A stretch of DNA of 64,000 nucleotides from Pinisolibacter aquiterrae. Its GTDB lineage: Bacteria > Pseudomonadota > Alphaproteobacteria > Rhizobiales > Ancalomicrobiaceae. The position numbers and the translations under genes were made by a program. Shown piece by piece: positions 19,783 through 27,650 of this stretch. Below the pieces are notes generated by a model. It saw only the letters and a list, made by a program, of their open reading frames with translations. It did not search any database and was not told the DNA's origin. Position 1 is the first letter of the stretch, and each line of letters starts with the position of its first letter. The stretch lies in NCBI RefSeq assembly GCF_019160155.1, contig NZ_JAFNIH010000009.1, positions 27,435-91,434 of the forward strand. The letters run 5' to 3'.

Positions 19783-20994
19783 TCACACCCCCGTCTGCGT
19801 CGCCTGGGTGCCGAGGGGCACCCAATTGGCGGGTTGGTGGTAGACGTCGCCGTTCGCGATCGGCGGTTCGTTCTCACGGCGGCGGACGTCGTTGGGCGAG
19901 AGCGCGCCGATCTCGCGGCCGATCCGGTACGCTTCGAACCGCGCCTGCACGTCGCCGCGCAGCAGCGCCGACAGGTCGTGTTCGACGTAGATCGACCGGC
20001 GGGCGGCATCGGAGAGGAGGCAGCGCATCATGGCCGCTTCGATCCGCGCGGCGAGCGGCCCCAGTGCATTTTGCACGAGGGCGCGCGCCTCCTGTTCCGT
20101 ATTGGAATAGGTGCCGCGATCGGTGATGCCGACGCACGTCGGCGGGATACCGAAGACGCGGGCGACATCCTCGTTCGCGAGCTTGCGGCTCGCGAGGAAT
20201 TCGGCGTCCTGCGGCGTCCACGAGATCCGTTCGAACTTGGCACCGCCGTCGAGGATCATCATCTCGCCGGACTTGCCGATGCCCTGGTATTTCTCCCTCA
20301 GCGTCTGACGAACGCGAGCGGCCTGTTCCTGGTTCTGCACGAACTTGTCGGGGAAGGAGATCACGCCCGACGGCCGTAGCGCGTTTCGGATGAAGCCCTC
20401 GGCGGTCTCGGCCTGCCCGACGGCGAAGCCCATCGCCTCGCGGGCGATGTGGAGCGGCGAGAGGCCCATCATGCCGTCGCGGGTCGGTCCGCGAACGTGC
20501 AACACCTCGTCCTGCAGCAGGACTTCCGTCCCGCCATAGGGCGACGAGATCCGATAGCGCAGGCGCCCGCCGGCGAGGCGTTCGACGCCGACGTTGCCCC
20601 ACGGCTCAGGCCAGAGCGCGACCACTTGGCCACGCGCGTTGCGCTCGATCCGGGCGAAGGCGTTGCCGCGGGTGTCGAGTTCGCGGAGGAGGAATTCGCG
20701 ACCCTCGAAGGCCGCGAGGTTCGGATTCATCTGGTCGTGCAGTACCGCATAGAGCGGAAGATCGTCGGCCCGCTCGCGCCCGCCGTCAGCGGTGCGGCGG
20801 AAGGCGAAGAGGCCGACGCTCGCCAGCATCTCGGAACGGATGCCGACGCAGCGCGCTGCGACGGCGAGGCTCGACAGAGTGACGTCGGGAGACGCCGCGC
20901 CGCCGAGACCACGCGTCGCGAGATGCTCGGCGAGGAAGGCGTCGGGCGATGCGGAGCGCGTCTCGCGGCGGAAGAAGCGATCGAGGAAGCCCAT
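19783..20994 (-). CDS. Phage portal protein, HK97 family
   Basis: The 403-residue protein starts MGFLDRFFRRETRS and shows the portal-family segments VTLSSLAVAARCVGIRSEML, LPLYAVLHDQMNPNL, EGFIRNALRPSGVISF and DEDVARVFGIPP-like NEDVARVFGIPPTCVGI. Twelve copies form the ring through which DNA enters a capsid. The start ATG (20994-20992) overlaps the last base of the protease TGA (TGATG), so translation is coupled. The length is near the family norm. The frame is intact, although the capsid gene of the element is damaged. Confidence 0.92.
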   Translation of the reverse strand: MGFLDRFFRRETRSASPDAFLAEHLATRGLGGAASPDVTLSSLAVAARCVGIRSEMLASVGLFAFRRTADGGRERADDLPLYAVLHDQMNPNLAAFEGREFLLRELDTRGNAFARIERNARGQVVALWPEPWGNVGVERLAGGRLRYRISSPYGGTEVLLQDEVLHVRGPTRDGMMGLSPLHIAREAMGFAVGQAETAEGFIRNALRPSGVISFPDKFVQNQEQAARVRQTLREKYQGIGKSGEMMILDGGAKFERISWTPQDAEFLASRKLANEDVARVFGIPPTCVGITDRGTYSNTEQEARALVQNALGPLAARIEAAMMRCLLSDAARRSIYVEHDLSALLRGDVQARFEAYRIGREIGALSPNDVRRRENEPPIANGDVYHQPANWVPLGTQATQTGV

Positions 20995-21542
20995 CAGCAC
21001 ACCCCCACGGCGGCGAGGCGGAAGCGCGCGAGGGCGAGCGGCATGACGCCGCCAGACCCACGCGCCCGCGCGTTGACGATCGTGCCGTCATAGGCGGCGA
21101 ACGCCTGGACGACGGAGATTTCGACGAGGTCGACGGCGACGAGCTCGCGCGCCTCGCCCGACCAGACGTCGCCGCCGGCCGGCACCCGGAAGCCGAAGCT
21201 CATGCCGCCGAGGTCGCCGCGCTCGGCGAGCGCGAGAACGTCGCGGCCCGCCTGGGTGTCGGGCACGTCGAGGGCGAAGGCGAGGCCACGCGTGTCCTCG
21301 GCGAGGCGCAGTGTCCCCGACCGGGTGCGGGCGAGGACGCGGCTCGGGTCGTGGTCGACGAGGGCGAGGACGTCGCCCCGCCGCTCGAGGCTCTTGGTGA
21401 AGGCACCGGCCCGGATCGTCTCGGAGAAGGAACCGATCCGCGCCTCGGCGCCGAAGAGCGCGGCGTAACCCTCGAGCGTCCGGCCCTTCGACCGGACTTC
21501 GAGGGCTCCCGCCCGCTTTTCGAGGGTGGCCGCGTCGATCAT
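20994..21542 (-). CDS. HK97 family prohead protease
   Basis: The 182-residue serine protease of clan SH has the conserved blocks LEGYAALFGAEARIGSFSETI, GAFTKSL, VLALVDHDPSRVLARTRSG (with the catalytic His in VDHD), GLAFALDVPDT, MSFGFRVP (Ser) and LVEISVV. It cleaves the capsid delta domain during maturation. Its ATG (21540-21542) overlaps the capsid TGA (21539-21541) as ATGA. The next gene, portal, starts on its stop. No frameshift is seen. Confidence 0.92.
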   Translation of the reverse strand: MIDAATLEKRAGALEVRSKGRTLEGYAALFGAEARIGSFSETIRAGAFTKSLERRGDVLALVDHDPSRVLARTRSGTLRLAEDTRGLAFALDVPDTQAGRDVLALAERGDLGGMSFGFRVPAGGDVWSGEARELVAVDLVEISVVQAFAAYDGTIVNARARGSGGVMPLALARFRLAAVGVC

Positions 21543-22626
21543 GCGATGATGTCCTTCGCGACGACGAAGCATTCCGGGTGACGGAAGGCGATGTCGGTGT
21601 CGAGGAAGGCATGCAGCAGAGCGCCGCCCTTGGACGCGACGTCCGAGTGGTAGGGGTTCAGCAGGATGTCGACCCCCGACCAGTAGGCGAGGACGAGGTC
21701 GGCCCACCCGCCGTAGATCATCGCCGAGAGATCGGCGCCGGTGCCCTTCGTCAGGTTCGACGGCACCTGATTGGAGAAGGTGACGGGCTCGTTCTGGAAC
21801 ACCTGCCCGATCCCGTAGAACCGCGACTGAGCGTCCTTCATCTTCATCGCCGCCGACTTCACCTTGTTGTTGGTGAGGAAGGCGAGCGAAGTCTCGTCGC
21901 AGTTGGCGAGATCGAGAGTGCGGATCATGTTGGGCACGACGTCGAGGTCGAGGGCGGCGCCGTCGGTCCCCATCTCCACCACCGGAACCGAGGCGTTGGC
22001 GAGGATGCCCACGGGCTCGTTGGTGCCGCCGCCCTTGATCGCGGCCGAGTCGAGCGCCTGGGCGATCAGCCAACCGAGATCCTTGCGCAGGATGGCCTCG
22101 ATCTGCGGCGCCTGAATCATCATGCGGCGGGACATTTCGTACTCGCCGGTGACGGTCTTCGGGGCGAGCGAGACCTTGTCGAAGGCGACGTCGGAGCGGG
22201 TGGCGGCGCCACCCTCGGCGACCCAACCGACCGAGCCCGAGCCGGTCATGCGCGGCAGGTCGAGGAAGGACGTCAGGCCGGAGAGCACCGTCGCGCCCAT
22301 ACGTTGGATCGCCAGCATGGGCCGCAGGCGGTCGATGGTCGGCCCGAGGTCGGTCGCGACGAGGTTGCCGGCGGTGCCGCCGACGGTGGCGGCGCGGGTC
22401 TCGAGCAGGATCGAGGTCGGCACGTTGATGGCGCCCGGGCGGCCCGAGCGGTTCTCGGCGTTCCATTCGGCCTCGGCGCCGGAGAGGCGGCCGCGCTCGG
22501 AGAAGTCGGCGAGAGCCCGACCGATCGAGAAGCGACGCTCGACGTCGGCGAGGGTGTCGCGGCCACCGGCGACCGGCTCGGCCTCGGCACGGCGCTCGGC
22601 CTCCTCGAAGATGCGGGCGCGGCGCG
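21539..22626 (-). pseudogene. HK97-type phage major capsid protein, 5'-truncated
   Basis: About 360 residues of a major capsid protein are readable, from ARIFEEAERRAEAEP (end of the helical delta domain) through FSIGRALADFSERG, WVAEGGAATRSDVAFDKVSL, EYEMSRRMMIQAPQIE and AIKGGGTNEPVGIL to the stop. The frame is open upstream to 22822 but that part resembles no capsid. At about 22615-22626 it meets, in another frame, the 5' end of a primase gene. The capsid start and the first part of its delta domain are missing. An internal start might still allow a headless product. The neighbours downstream are intact and coupled. Confidence 0.75.
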
Positions 22627-22713
22627 CCACTCGACGGCGGTCGAGAGGAGGCGGTTCGGTTCGCCGAGAAGCTGGCGCGCGACGGGTTCGATGAGGTCGA
22701 CGAAGTCGGTCAT
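22624..22713 (-). pseudogene. N-terminal fragment of a phage/satellite primase gene
   Basis: Thirty codons from ATG 22713, MTDFVDLIEPVARQLLGEPN followed by RLLSTAVEWR, match the start I know from Toprim-type primase genes of alphaproteobacterial prophages and satellites. A strong GAGGAGG site lies upstream. After residue 30 the frame runs out of homology and enters the capsid gene in a different frame. This is best read as a deletion junction. The fragment is too short to be functional and the family match is moderate. Confidence 0.5.
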
Positions 22714-22824
22714 CTCCCGCCCTCCTCGGGTGGGACGACGCCATCAGAAAACCCAATGAAATCAGTCCGTGATTTTTCGTCCCACTCGCTGCCAACATCT
22801 TTGGCGGGCTTGCCTTTTTCAACG

Positions 22825-22840
22825 CCTCTCCTGGGCACCA
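22825..22840 (+). repeat. attR core (16-bp direct repeat, right copy)
   Basis: CCTCTCCTGGGCACCA repeats the 3' end of tRNA-Leu at 18411-18426. Just beyond it TCTCT/AGAGA (22841-22854) can form a short hairpin that would have followed the tRNA directly before integration. Confidence 0.88.
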
Positions 22841-23053
22841 TCTCTCCCGAGAGATCGTGTTTCGCGTCCGAGTTTCAGGGTTTTCGGCGTCTTCTTCTTC
22901 GCCGCGCCGGCGTGTTCGTCCGGCGGCGCGAGAGCGCGTTCGTTCCGGCTGCTCTTCCCCGAAAAATCTCGTGATCGTCCGCTCTCGCCGATTCGTGTCG
23001 GCGGGATCGATCGGCGTGCGCGGGCCGCGCGAATCGGCTCGAGGGGGGGGGCG

Positions 23054-24004
23054 TCAGAGCGTGGGCGCGACGGCCAGCAGGCCGGAGAAGATCGCCAGCG
23101 AGACCAGGGTGTGGACGGTCAGGACGCGGTGGACGAGCCGGCGTTCCTCGTCGCTCTCGCGCCCCTCGGGCATGAACAGCGGCACGATGAAGGGCGGCGG
23201 CAGGATCATCAGCGTGAAGAGGGCGACGGCGTAGCGCGGCTCGAAGCCGAGGGCGAGATGGACGATCCCCCAGGCGGCGGCGATCGCCAGCGGGATCTGG
23301 AGCGCCAGCCGGAGGGCGACGATCTTCGCCACTTCGCCGAAGGCGCCGCCCTCGAAATGGAAGCCGTGGCCGACGACGATCAGGATCAGCGGCACGGTCA
23401 TCGGCGCGAGCAGGCGCAGCGTCGCCATCAGCGCGTCGATCACGGGCAGACGCTCGAGATCGGCGGCATGGATGCCGAAGGCGTCGAGGACGAGGCCGGC
23501 GACGATCGCCACGATCACCGGATTGGTCAGGAAGCGCTTCAGCAGCGCGGCGAAGCTCGGGCGGCCGTCGCGGGCGGCGATCAACAGCGCGAAGAAGACG
23601 AACCAGATGAAGATCTCGTGGCCGAGCGCGACGACGGCGATGGTCGGAACCGCGCCGAGGCCATAGGCGCCGGCGAAGAGGCCGATGCCGAGCATGCCGT
23701 ATTCGTAGCCGGTCATCAGGAACTTCGCCCAGGGCCGGTCGATGCCGGCGGCGCGCAAGAGGCGCGGCCCGACGACGAGGCCGATCAGGCAGACGGCGAA
23801 GACCAGCGCGATCAGCGCCCCGTAGTCCGGGCGCAGGTCGAGGTCGACGAAGGAGAGGAACAGGACCGACGGCAACACCACCCGCACGACCAGCAGCTTC
23901 AGTGCGTTGCCGGTCGCCTCGTCGACCCATCGCGACACCCTGAGGCCCCAGCCGAGCCCGAGCAGCAGGAAGATCGGCAGGATGCGCAGGAGGAGCATGG
24001 ACAT
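23054..24004 (-). CDS. AEC family (auxin efflux carrier-like) transporter
   Basis: The 316-residue integral membrane protein has about ten hydrophobic segments, split by a loop into two halves. It starts MSMLLLRILPIFLLLGLGWG and contains LTGYEYGMLGIGLFAGAYG-like FLMTGYEYGMLGIGLFAGAYG, NPVIVAIVAGLVLDAFGI and PPPFIVPLFMPEG, the pattern of the AEC/MdcF-like permeases. The substrate is unknown; bacterial members export or import dicarboxylates such as malonate or malate. The start ATG at 24004 is chosen because the first helix begins there; 23998 is an alternative. The promoter region is shared with the divergent CoA-transferase operon. Confidence 0.85.
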   Translation of the reverse strand: MSMLLLRILPIFLLLGLGWGLRVSRWVDEATGNALKLLVVRVVLPSVLFLSFVDLDLRPDYGALIALVFAVCLIGLVVGPRLLRAAGIDRPWAKFLMTGYEYGMLGIGLFAGAYGLGAVPTIAVVALGHEIFIWFVFFALLIAARDGRPSFAALLKRFLTNPVIVAIVAGLVLDAFGIHAADLERLPVIDALMATLRLLAPMTVPLILIVVGHGFHFEGGAFGEVAKIVALRLALQIPLAIAAAWGIVHLALGFEPRYAVALFTLMILPPPFIVPLFMPEGRESDEERRLVHRVLTVHTLVSLAIFSGLLAVAPTL

Positions 24005-24576
24005 GGGGAAACCGCGATTCGAGGGCGGCGGCATTTTCGCATCCCACCTCCGGCGGGCAAGCGCGGGCGGGTGTGACATCGCGGCGCCGGCCCGAGGCGT
24101 GGCTTCGGTGGCGAGGGACGCGCGGGAGGGCACCGGCGCGTGGTCGGTCGGCGTTCGTCCGGGTCTCGGCTCTTCGACCCTCGGTCGCTCTTTCCGCGCT
24201 CTTCGTCGCCTCCTCGCGCCGTCCCTCGGCTCGCGGCCTCCCTCCGCGCCGGTCGTCTCCGAGCCGGCGCTCGTCCCCCTCCGCTCCGGCGGTCGCCCTC
24301 CTCCTCCGACCAGGGCCCCCTCCCGCCAGGACCCATCCCCTCCCGCGTCTCCCTCTCCCCTCGTGGAGAGACGACGTGTTTCATGTTCGTATGTCGAACT
24401 ATCATGCGAGATCCGAACATCGCGATTGCGGGTCGGACGCGTGCGTGGAACGATTTGCCGGCGTTCCCCGGCCGTCGGCCAGTGGAGCGGGTGTCGGCGC
24501 GATCCCGCGAGATCGGGGCCGGCGCGAGGAAAACGCGAAGGATCGAGACCCGTCTCGATCGATCGAGGCAGGTTCG
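24005..24576. other. 572-bp divergent intergenic region
   Basis: No gene is seen. From about 24140 to 24370 the plus strand is strongly pyrimidine-rich, with many CTCC and CCTC runs. CTCTCC (24353-24358) and GGAGAG (24365-24370) form a hairpin like the one at 27443-27463. Positions 24385-24420 hold the candidate IclR-type operator. The open frames crossing this stretch are low-complexity Arg/Ser/Pro translations. Confidence 0.5.
24385..24420 (+). promoter_or_regulatory. Candidate IclR-family (PcaR/PcaU-type) operator
   Basis: GTTCG (24385-24389) and CGAAC (24395-24399) form a 15-bp palindrome with a TATGT centre, and a third half-site CGAACAT follows at 24414-24420. IclR-family regulators of the beta-ketoadipate pathway bind a very similar 15-bp box (GTTCGATAATCGCAC for PcaR) and often use an extra direct half-site. 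It lies 177 bases before the CoA-transferase start. No regulator gene is in the window, so the link is inference. Confidence 0.45.
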
Positions 24577-25428
24577 ATGGCCCAGATCACGACGCTCGCG
24601 AGCGCCGTGCGGGATCTCGTGCACGACGGCGACACGGTCGCCTTCGAGGGATTCACGCATCTCATTCCGCATGCCGCCGCCCACGAGGTGATCCGGCAGG
24701 GCAAGAAGGATCTGACGCTGATCCGCATGACGCCCGACGTGATCTACGATCAGATGATCGGCATGGGGCTGGCGAAGAAGGCGGTCTTCTCCTACGCCGG
24801 CAATCCGGGCGTGGGGCTTCTGAAGCGGATGCGCGACGCGCTCGAGAACGGTTGGCCGCGCTCGATCGAGACCGAGGAACATTCCCACGCCGGCATGGCC
24901 AACGCCTACGAGGCAGGCGCGGCGGGGTTGCCTTGCGCGATCTTCCGCGGCTATCGCGGCGCCGGGCTGAAGGCGGTCAACCCGAACATCCGTTCGGTCG
25001 TCTGCCCCTTCACCGGCGAGGAGCTCGCGGCGATCCCGGCGAACCGGCCGGACGTCACGATCATCCATGCCCAGAAGGCGAACCGGAAGGGCGACGTGCT
25101 GATCGAGGGCATCATCGGCGTCCAGAAGGAGGCGGTGCTCGCGGCGAAACGCTCGATCGTCACGGTCGAGGAGGTGGTCGACCATTTCGACGACGCTCAC
25201 CCCAATCTCTGCATCCTGCCGCATTGGACGGTGACGGCGGTGGTCGTGGTGCCGGGCGGGGCCCATCCCTCCTATACCCACGGCTATTACGCCCGCGACA
25301 ACGCCGCCTATCTCGCCTGGAACGAGATCTCGGGCGATCGCGACACGTTCCTCGCCTGGATGAAGGCCAATGTCCTCGACGTCGGCCCCGACGTGTTCGC
25401 CGCCCGTGTGGAGGGCCTGCGCAAATGA
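24577..25428 (+). CDS. catI: 3-oxoadipate CoA-transferase, alpha subunit (CatI/GctA-like)
   Basis: The 283-residue protein is a family I CoA-transferase alpha subunit. It shows FEGFTHLIPHAAAHEVIRQG, RMTPDVIYDQMIG, FSYAGNPGVG, EEHSHAGMANAYEAGAAGLP and VNPNIRSVVCPFTGE. With the beta subunit it moves CoA from succinyl-CoA to 3-oxoadipate. The size and motifs fit the longer CatI/GctA type (about 285 residues) better than the short PcaI type. Placement before the beta subunit and a 3-oxoadipyl-CoA thiolase fixes the likely substrate as 3-oxoadipate. The start ATG 24577 is chosen over a long low-complexity extension to 24073. Its stop overlaps the next start (ATGA). Confidence 0.88.
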   Translation: MAQITTLASAVRDLVHDGDTVAFEGFTHLIPHAAAHEVIRQGKKDLTLIRMTPDVIYDQMIGMGLAKKAVFSYAGNPGVGLLKRMRDALENGWPRSIETEEHSHAGMANAYEAGAAGLPCAIFRGYRGAGLKAVNPNIRSVVCPFTGEELAAIPANRPDVTIIHAQKANRKGDVLIEGIIGVQKEAVLAAKRSIVTVEEVVDHFDDAHPNLCILPHWTVTAVVVVPGGAHPSYTHGYYARDNAAYLAWNEISGDRDTFLAWMKANVLDVGPDVFAARVEGLRK

Positions 25429-26213
25429 CCGCGACCTCGGACCTCGGCTTCACGCCCGACGAGATGATGACCATCGCCGCGGCGCGGGCGTTGTCGAACG
25501 ACGACGTCTGCTTCGTCGGCATCGGCGCGCCGTCGGCCGCCTGCAACGTGGCGCGGCTGACGCACGCGCCGGACATCACGCTGATCTACGAGAGCGGCAC
25601 CATCGGCACCGCGCCGGAGGTGTTGCCGCTCTCGATCGGCGACGGTGAACTCTGCGACACCGCGCTGACCACGGTCTCGGTCCCGGAGATGTTCCGCTAT
25701 TGGCTCCAGGGCGGGCGGATCAAGACCGGCTTCCTCGGCGCCGCCCAGCTCGATCGCTTCGGCAACATCAACACCACGGTGATCGGCGACTATGCCCATC
25801 CCAAGGTGCGGCTGCCCGGCGGTGGCGGGGCGCCGGAGATCGCCACCTCGTGCGGGCGGATCTTCATCACCATGAAGCAGTCGAAACGGGGCATGGTCGA
25901 GACCATCGACTTCTACACCTCCTTCGGCCACGGCGAGGGCGGCGATCACCGCCAGCGGCTCGGCATCACCACCGCCGGACCGGCGCTCCTGGTGACGGAT
26001 CTGGCGGTGTGGAAGCCCGATCCGGTCACCAAGGAATTCACCGTGGTCTCGATCCATCCGGGTGCGACCCGCGAAGAGGTCCAGGAGACCTGCGGCTGGA
26101 CCGTGCGCTTCGCCGACACGGTGGAGGAGACGCCGCGGCCTTCCGCGCTCGAATTGACGACGCTCCGGGATCTCAAGGAGCGCACCCGCATCGCCCATCA
26201 GGGGGGCAAGTGA
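25425..26213 (+). CDS. catJ: 3-oxoadipate CoA-transferase, beta subunit (CatJ/GctB-like)
   Basis: The 262-residue beta subunit begins at ATG 25425, overlapping the stop of the alpha gene. FVGIGAPSAACNVARLTHAP is the nucleotide-binding region, and LIYESGTIGTAP holds the candidate catalytic Glu56 that forms the glutamyl-CoA thioester. FLGAAQLDRFGNINTTVIGD and LPGGGGAPEIATSCGR follow, as in GctB/CatJ. It acts in the cytosol as a heteromer with the alpha subunit. The thiolase start lies 3 bases after its stop, so the three genes form one operon. Confidence 0.88.
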   Translation: MTATSDLGFTPDEMMTIAAARALSNDDVCFVGIGAPSAACNVARLTHAPDITLIYESGTIGTAPEVLPLSIGDGELCDTALTTVSVPEMFRYWLQGGRIKTGFLGAAQLDRFGNINTTVIGDYAHPKVRLPGGGGAPEIATSCGRIFITMKQSKRGMVETIDFYTSFGHGEGGDHRQRLGITTAGPALLVTDLAVWKPDPVTKEFTVVSIHPGATREEVQETCGWTVRFADTVEETPRPSALELTTLRDLKERTRIAHQGGK

Positions 26214-26215
26214 CC

Positions 26216-27418
26216 ATGGCCGAGGCCTATATCTGTGACTACGTCCGCACGCCGATCGGCCGTTTCGGCGGTTCGCTCTCCTCGGTCCGAGCCGACGATC
26301 TCGGCGCGGTGCCGCTGAAGGCCTTGATGGGGCGGCACGCCGGGCTCGATCTCGAGCGCGTCGACGACGTGATCTTCGGCTGCGCCAATCAGGCCGGCGA
26401 GGACAATCGCAACGTGGCGCGGATGAGCCTGCTGCTCGCCGGCTTCCCCGTCTCGGTCTCCGGCACCACCATCAACCGCTTGTGCGGTTCGGGCATGGAC
26501 GCGGTGATCCAGGCGGCGCGGGCGATCAAGGCGGGCGAGGCCGAGCTGATGATCGCCGGCGGCGTCGAGAGCATGTCGCGGGCGCCCTTCGTGATGCCCA
26601 AGGCGGAGACGGCCTTCTCGCGCGCTGCCGAGGTCCACGACACCACCATCGGCTGGCGCTTCGTCAACCCGCTGATGAAGGCGCAGTATGGCGTCGATTC
26701 GATGCCTGAGACGGGCGAGAACGTCGCCGAGGACTTTTCGATCTCGCGGGTCGATCAGGACGCCTTCGCTCTGCGCTCGCAGGCCAAGGCTTCCGCCGCG
26801 CAGGCCAACGGCCGTCTGGCGCGCGAGATCGTCCCGGTGACGATCCCCAAGCGCAAGGGCGATCCGGTCGTGGTCGATCGCGACGAACATCCGCGCGCCA
26901 CCACGATGGAGGTGCTCGCCGGGCTCTCGACCCCGTTCCGCAAGGGCGGGTCGGTGACGGCGGGCAACGCGTCCGGCGTCAACGACGGCGCGGCGGCGCT
27001 GATCGTCGCCTCGGAGGCGGCGGCGAAGGCGCACGGGCTGACGCCGATCGCCCGCATCGTCGGCGGGGCGGCGGCGGGCGTGCCGCCGCGCATCATGGGC
27101 ATCGGCCCGGCGCCGGCCTCGAAGAAGCTGCTCGCCCGGCTCGGGCTCACGGTCGACGATCTCTCGGTGATCGAACTCAACGAGGCCTTCGCGAGCCAGG
27201 GCCTCGCGACGCTGCGCGATCTCGGGATCGCCGACGACGACGCGCGGGTGAACCCCAACGGCGGGGCCATCGCGCTCGGCCATCCGCTCGGCATGTCGGG
27301 CGCGCGCATCACCGGCACGGCGGCGCTCGAACTGGCGCTGACCGGCGGGCGGTATTCGCTCTCCACCATGTGCATCGGCGTCGGCCAGGGCATCGCGGTG
27401 GTGCTGGAGCGGGTGTGA
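26216..27418 (+). CDS. pcaF: 3-oxoadipyl-CoA thiolase
   Basis: The 400-residue thiolase has the acyl-accepting Cys in NRLCGSGMDAVIQAARAIKA, then GGVESMSRAPFVM, NEAFASQG, the His in NPNGGAIALGHPLGMSGAR and the second Cys in CIGVGQG. The length of 400 and PFVMPKAETAFSR fit PcaF, which cleaves 3-oxoadipyl-CoA into succinyl-CoA and acetyl-CoA. It follows the CoA-transferase genes with almost no gap, completing the lower beta-ketoadipate pathway. Upstream ring-cleavage genes are not in the window. A general acetyl-CoA acetyltransferase is the alternative, less likely by context. Confidence 0.9.
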   Translation: MAEAYICDYVRTPIGRFGGSLSSVRADDLGAVPLKALMGRHAGLDLERVDDVIFGCANQAGEDNRNVARMSLLLAGFPVSVSGTTINRLCGSGMDAVIQAARAIKAGEAELMIAGGVESMSRAPFVMPKAETAFSRAAEVHDTTIGWRFVNPLMKAQYGVDSMPETGENVAEDFSISRVDQDAFALRSQAKASAAQANGRLAREIVPVTIPKRKGDPVVVDRDEHPRATTMEVLAGLSTPFRKGGSVTAGNASGVNDGAAALIVASEAAAKAHGLTPIARIVGGAAAGVPPRIMGIGPAPASKKLLARLGLTVDDLSVIELNEAFASQGLATLRDLGIADDDARVNPNGGAIALGHPLGMSGARITGTAALELALTGGRYSLSTMCIGVGQGIAVVLERV

Positions 27419-27442
27419 GGTGAGCGAGGGGCTCGGCGCGTC

Positions 27443-27463
27443 CTTCTCCCCTCGTGGGAGAAG
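27443..27463. repeat. Short palindrome CTTCTCCC-CTCGT-GGGAGAAG
   Basis: The 8-bp arms (27443-27450, 27456-27463) flank a CTCGT loop, 25 bases after the pcaF stop. A variant with arms CTCTCC/GGAGAG and the same CTCGT centre is at 24353-24370. It may serve as a terminator or belong to a dispersed repeat family. Confidence 0.5.
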
Positions 27464-27512
27464 AAATCCGACGGCGCGACGTTCCGACGACTCGGGTGTC
27501 GATCGGAGGTCC

Positions 27513-27609
27513 TTCACCCTGAGGTGCGAGCGCAAGCTTCGCCTCGAAGGGCGAAGGGCCGAGCGGCACGGTTCGAGGCACGGTCTTCGACCGTGCGCCT
27601 CAGGGTGAA
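27513..27609. repeat. 97-bp REP-like palindromic element
   Basis: The outer arms TTCACCCTGAGG (27513-27524) and CCTCAGGGTGAA (27598-27609) are perfect 12-bp inverted repeats. Inside are GCACGGTC/GACCGTGC (27578-27596) and repeated TTCGAGG/CTCGAAGG motifs. Sequences of this form are widely dispersed between genes in Hyphomicrobiales. It lies between convergent pcaF and the CysZ-like gene and could fold into a large hairpin in either transcript. Confidence 0.65.
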
Positions 27610-27650
27610 TCCGAACCGGCCGAAGAGGGGTGAGCTTCCGACGTCGGATC

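Larger units (their letters stand above)
18411..22840. mobile_element. 4.4-kb integrated phage-satellite or prophage remnant in tRNA-Leu
   Basis: The element is bounded by perfect 16-bp direct repeats, CCTCTCCTGGGCACCA, at 18411-18426 (the tRNA 3' end, attL) and 22825-22840 (attR). The flanks beyond the repeats differ. It carries, all on the minus strand, a 30-codon primase start, a truncated major capsid gene, HK97-type prohead protease, portal, a 63-residue ORF and the integrase. There are no tail, terminase or lysis genes. The content recalls capsid-forming phage satellites or a collapsed prophage. A deletion near 22620 has joined the primase and capsid genes. Confidence 0.88.

Noticed and set aside
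20994..22466. 490-residue frame joining protease to an upstream extension
   Set aside because: The part upstream of 21542 is an out-of-frame reading of the capsid gene; the protease starts at the ATG overlapping the capsid stop.
23899..25281. 460-residue minus-strand frame antisense to the CoA-transferase
   Set aside because: Low-complexity Arg/Asp/His translation opposite a clear coding gene.
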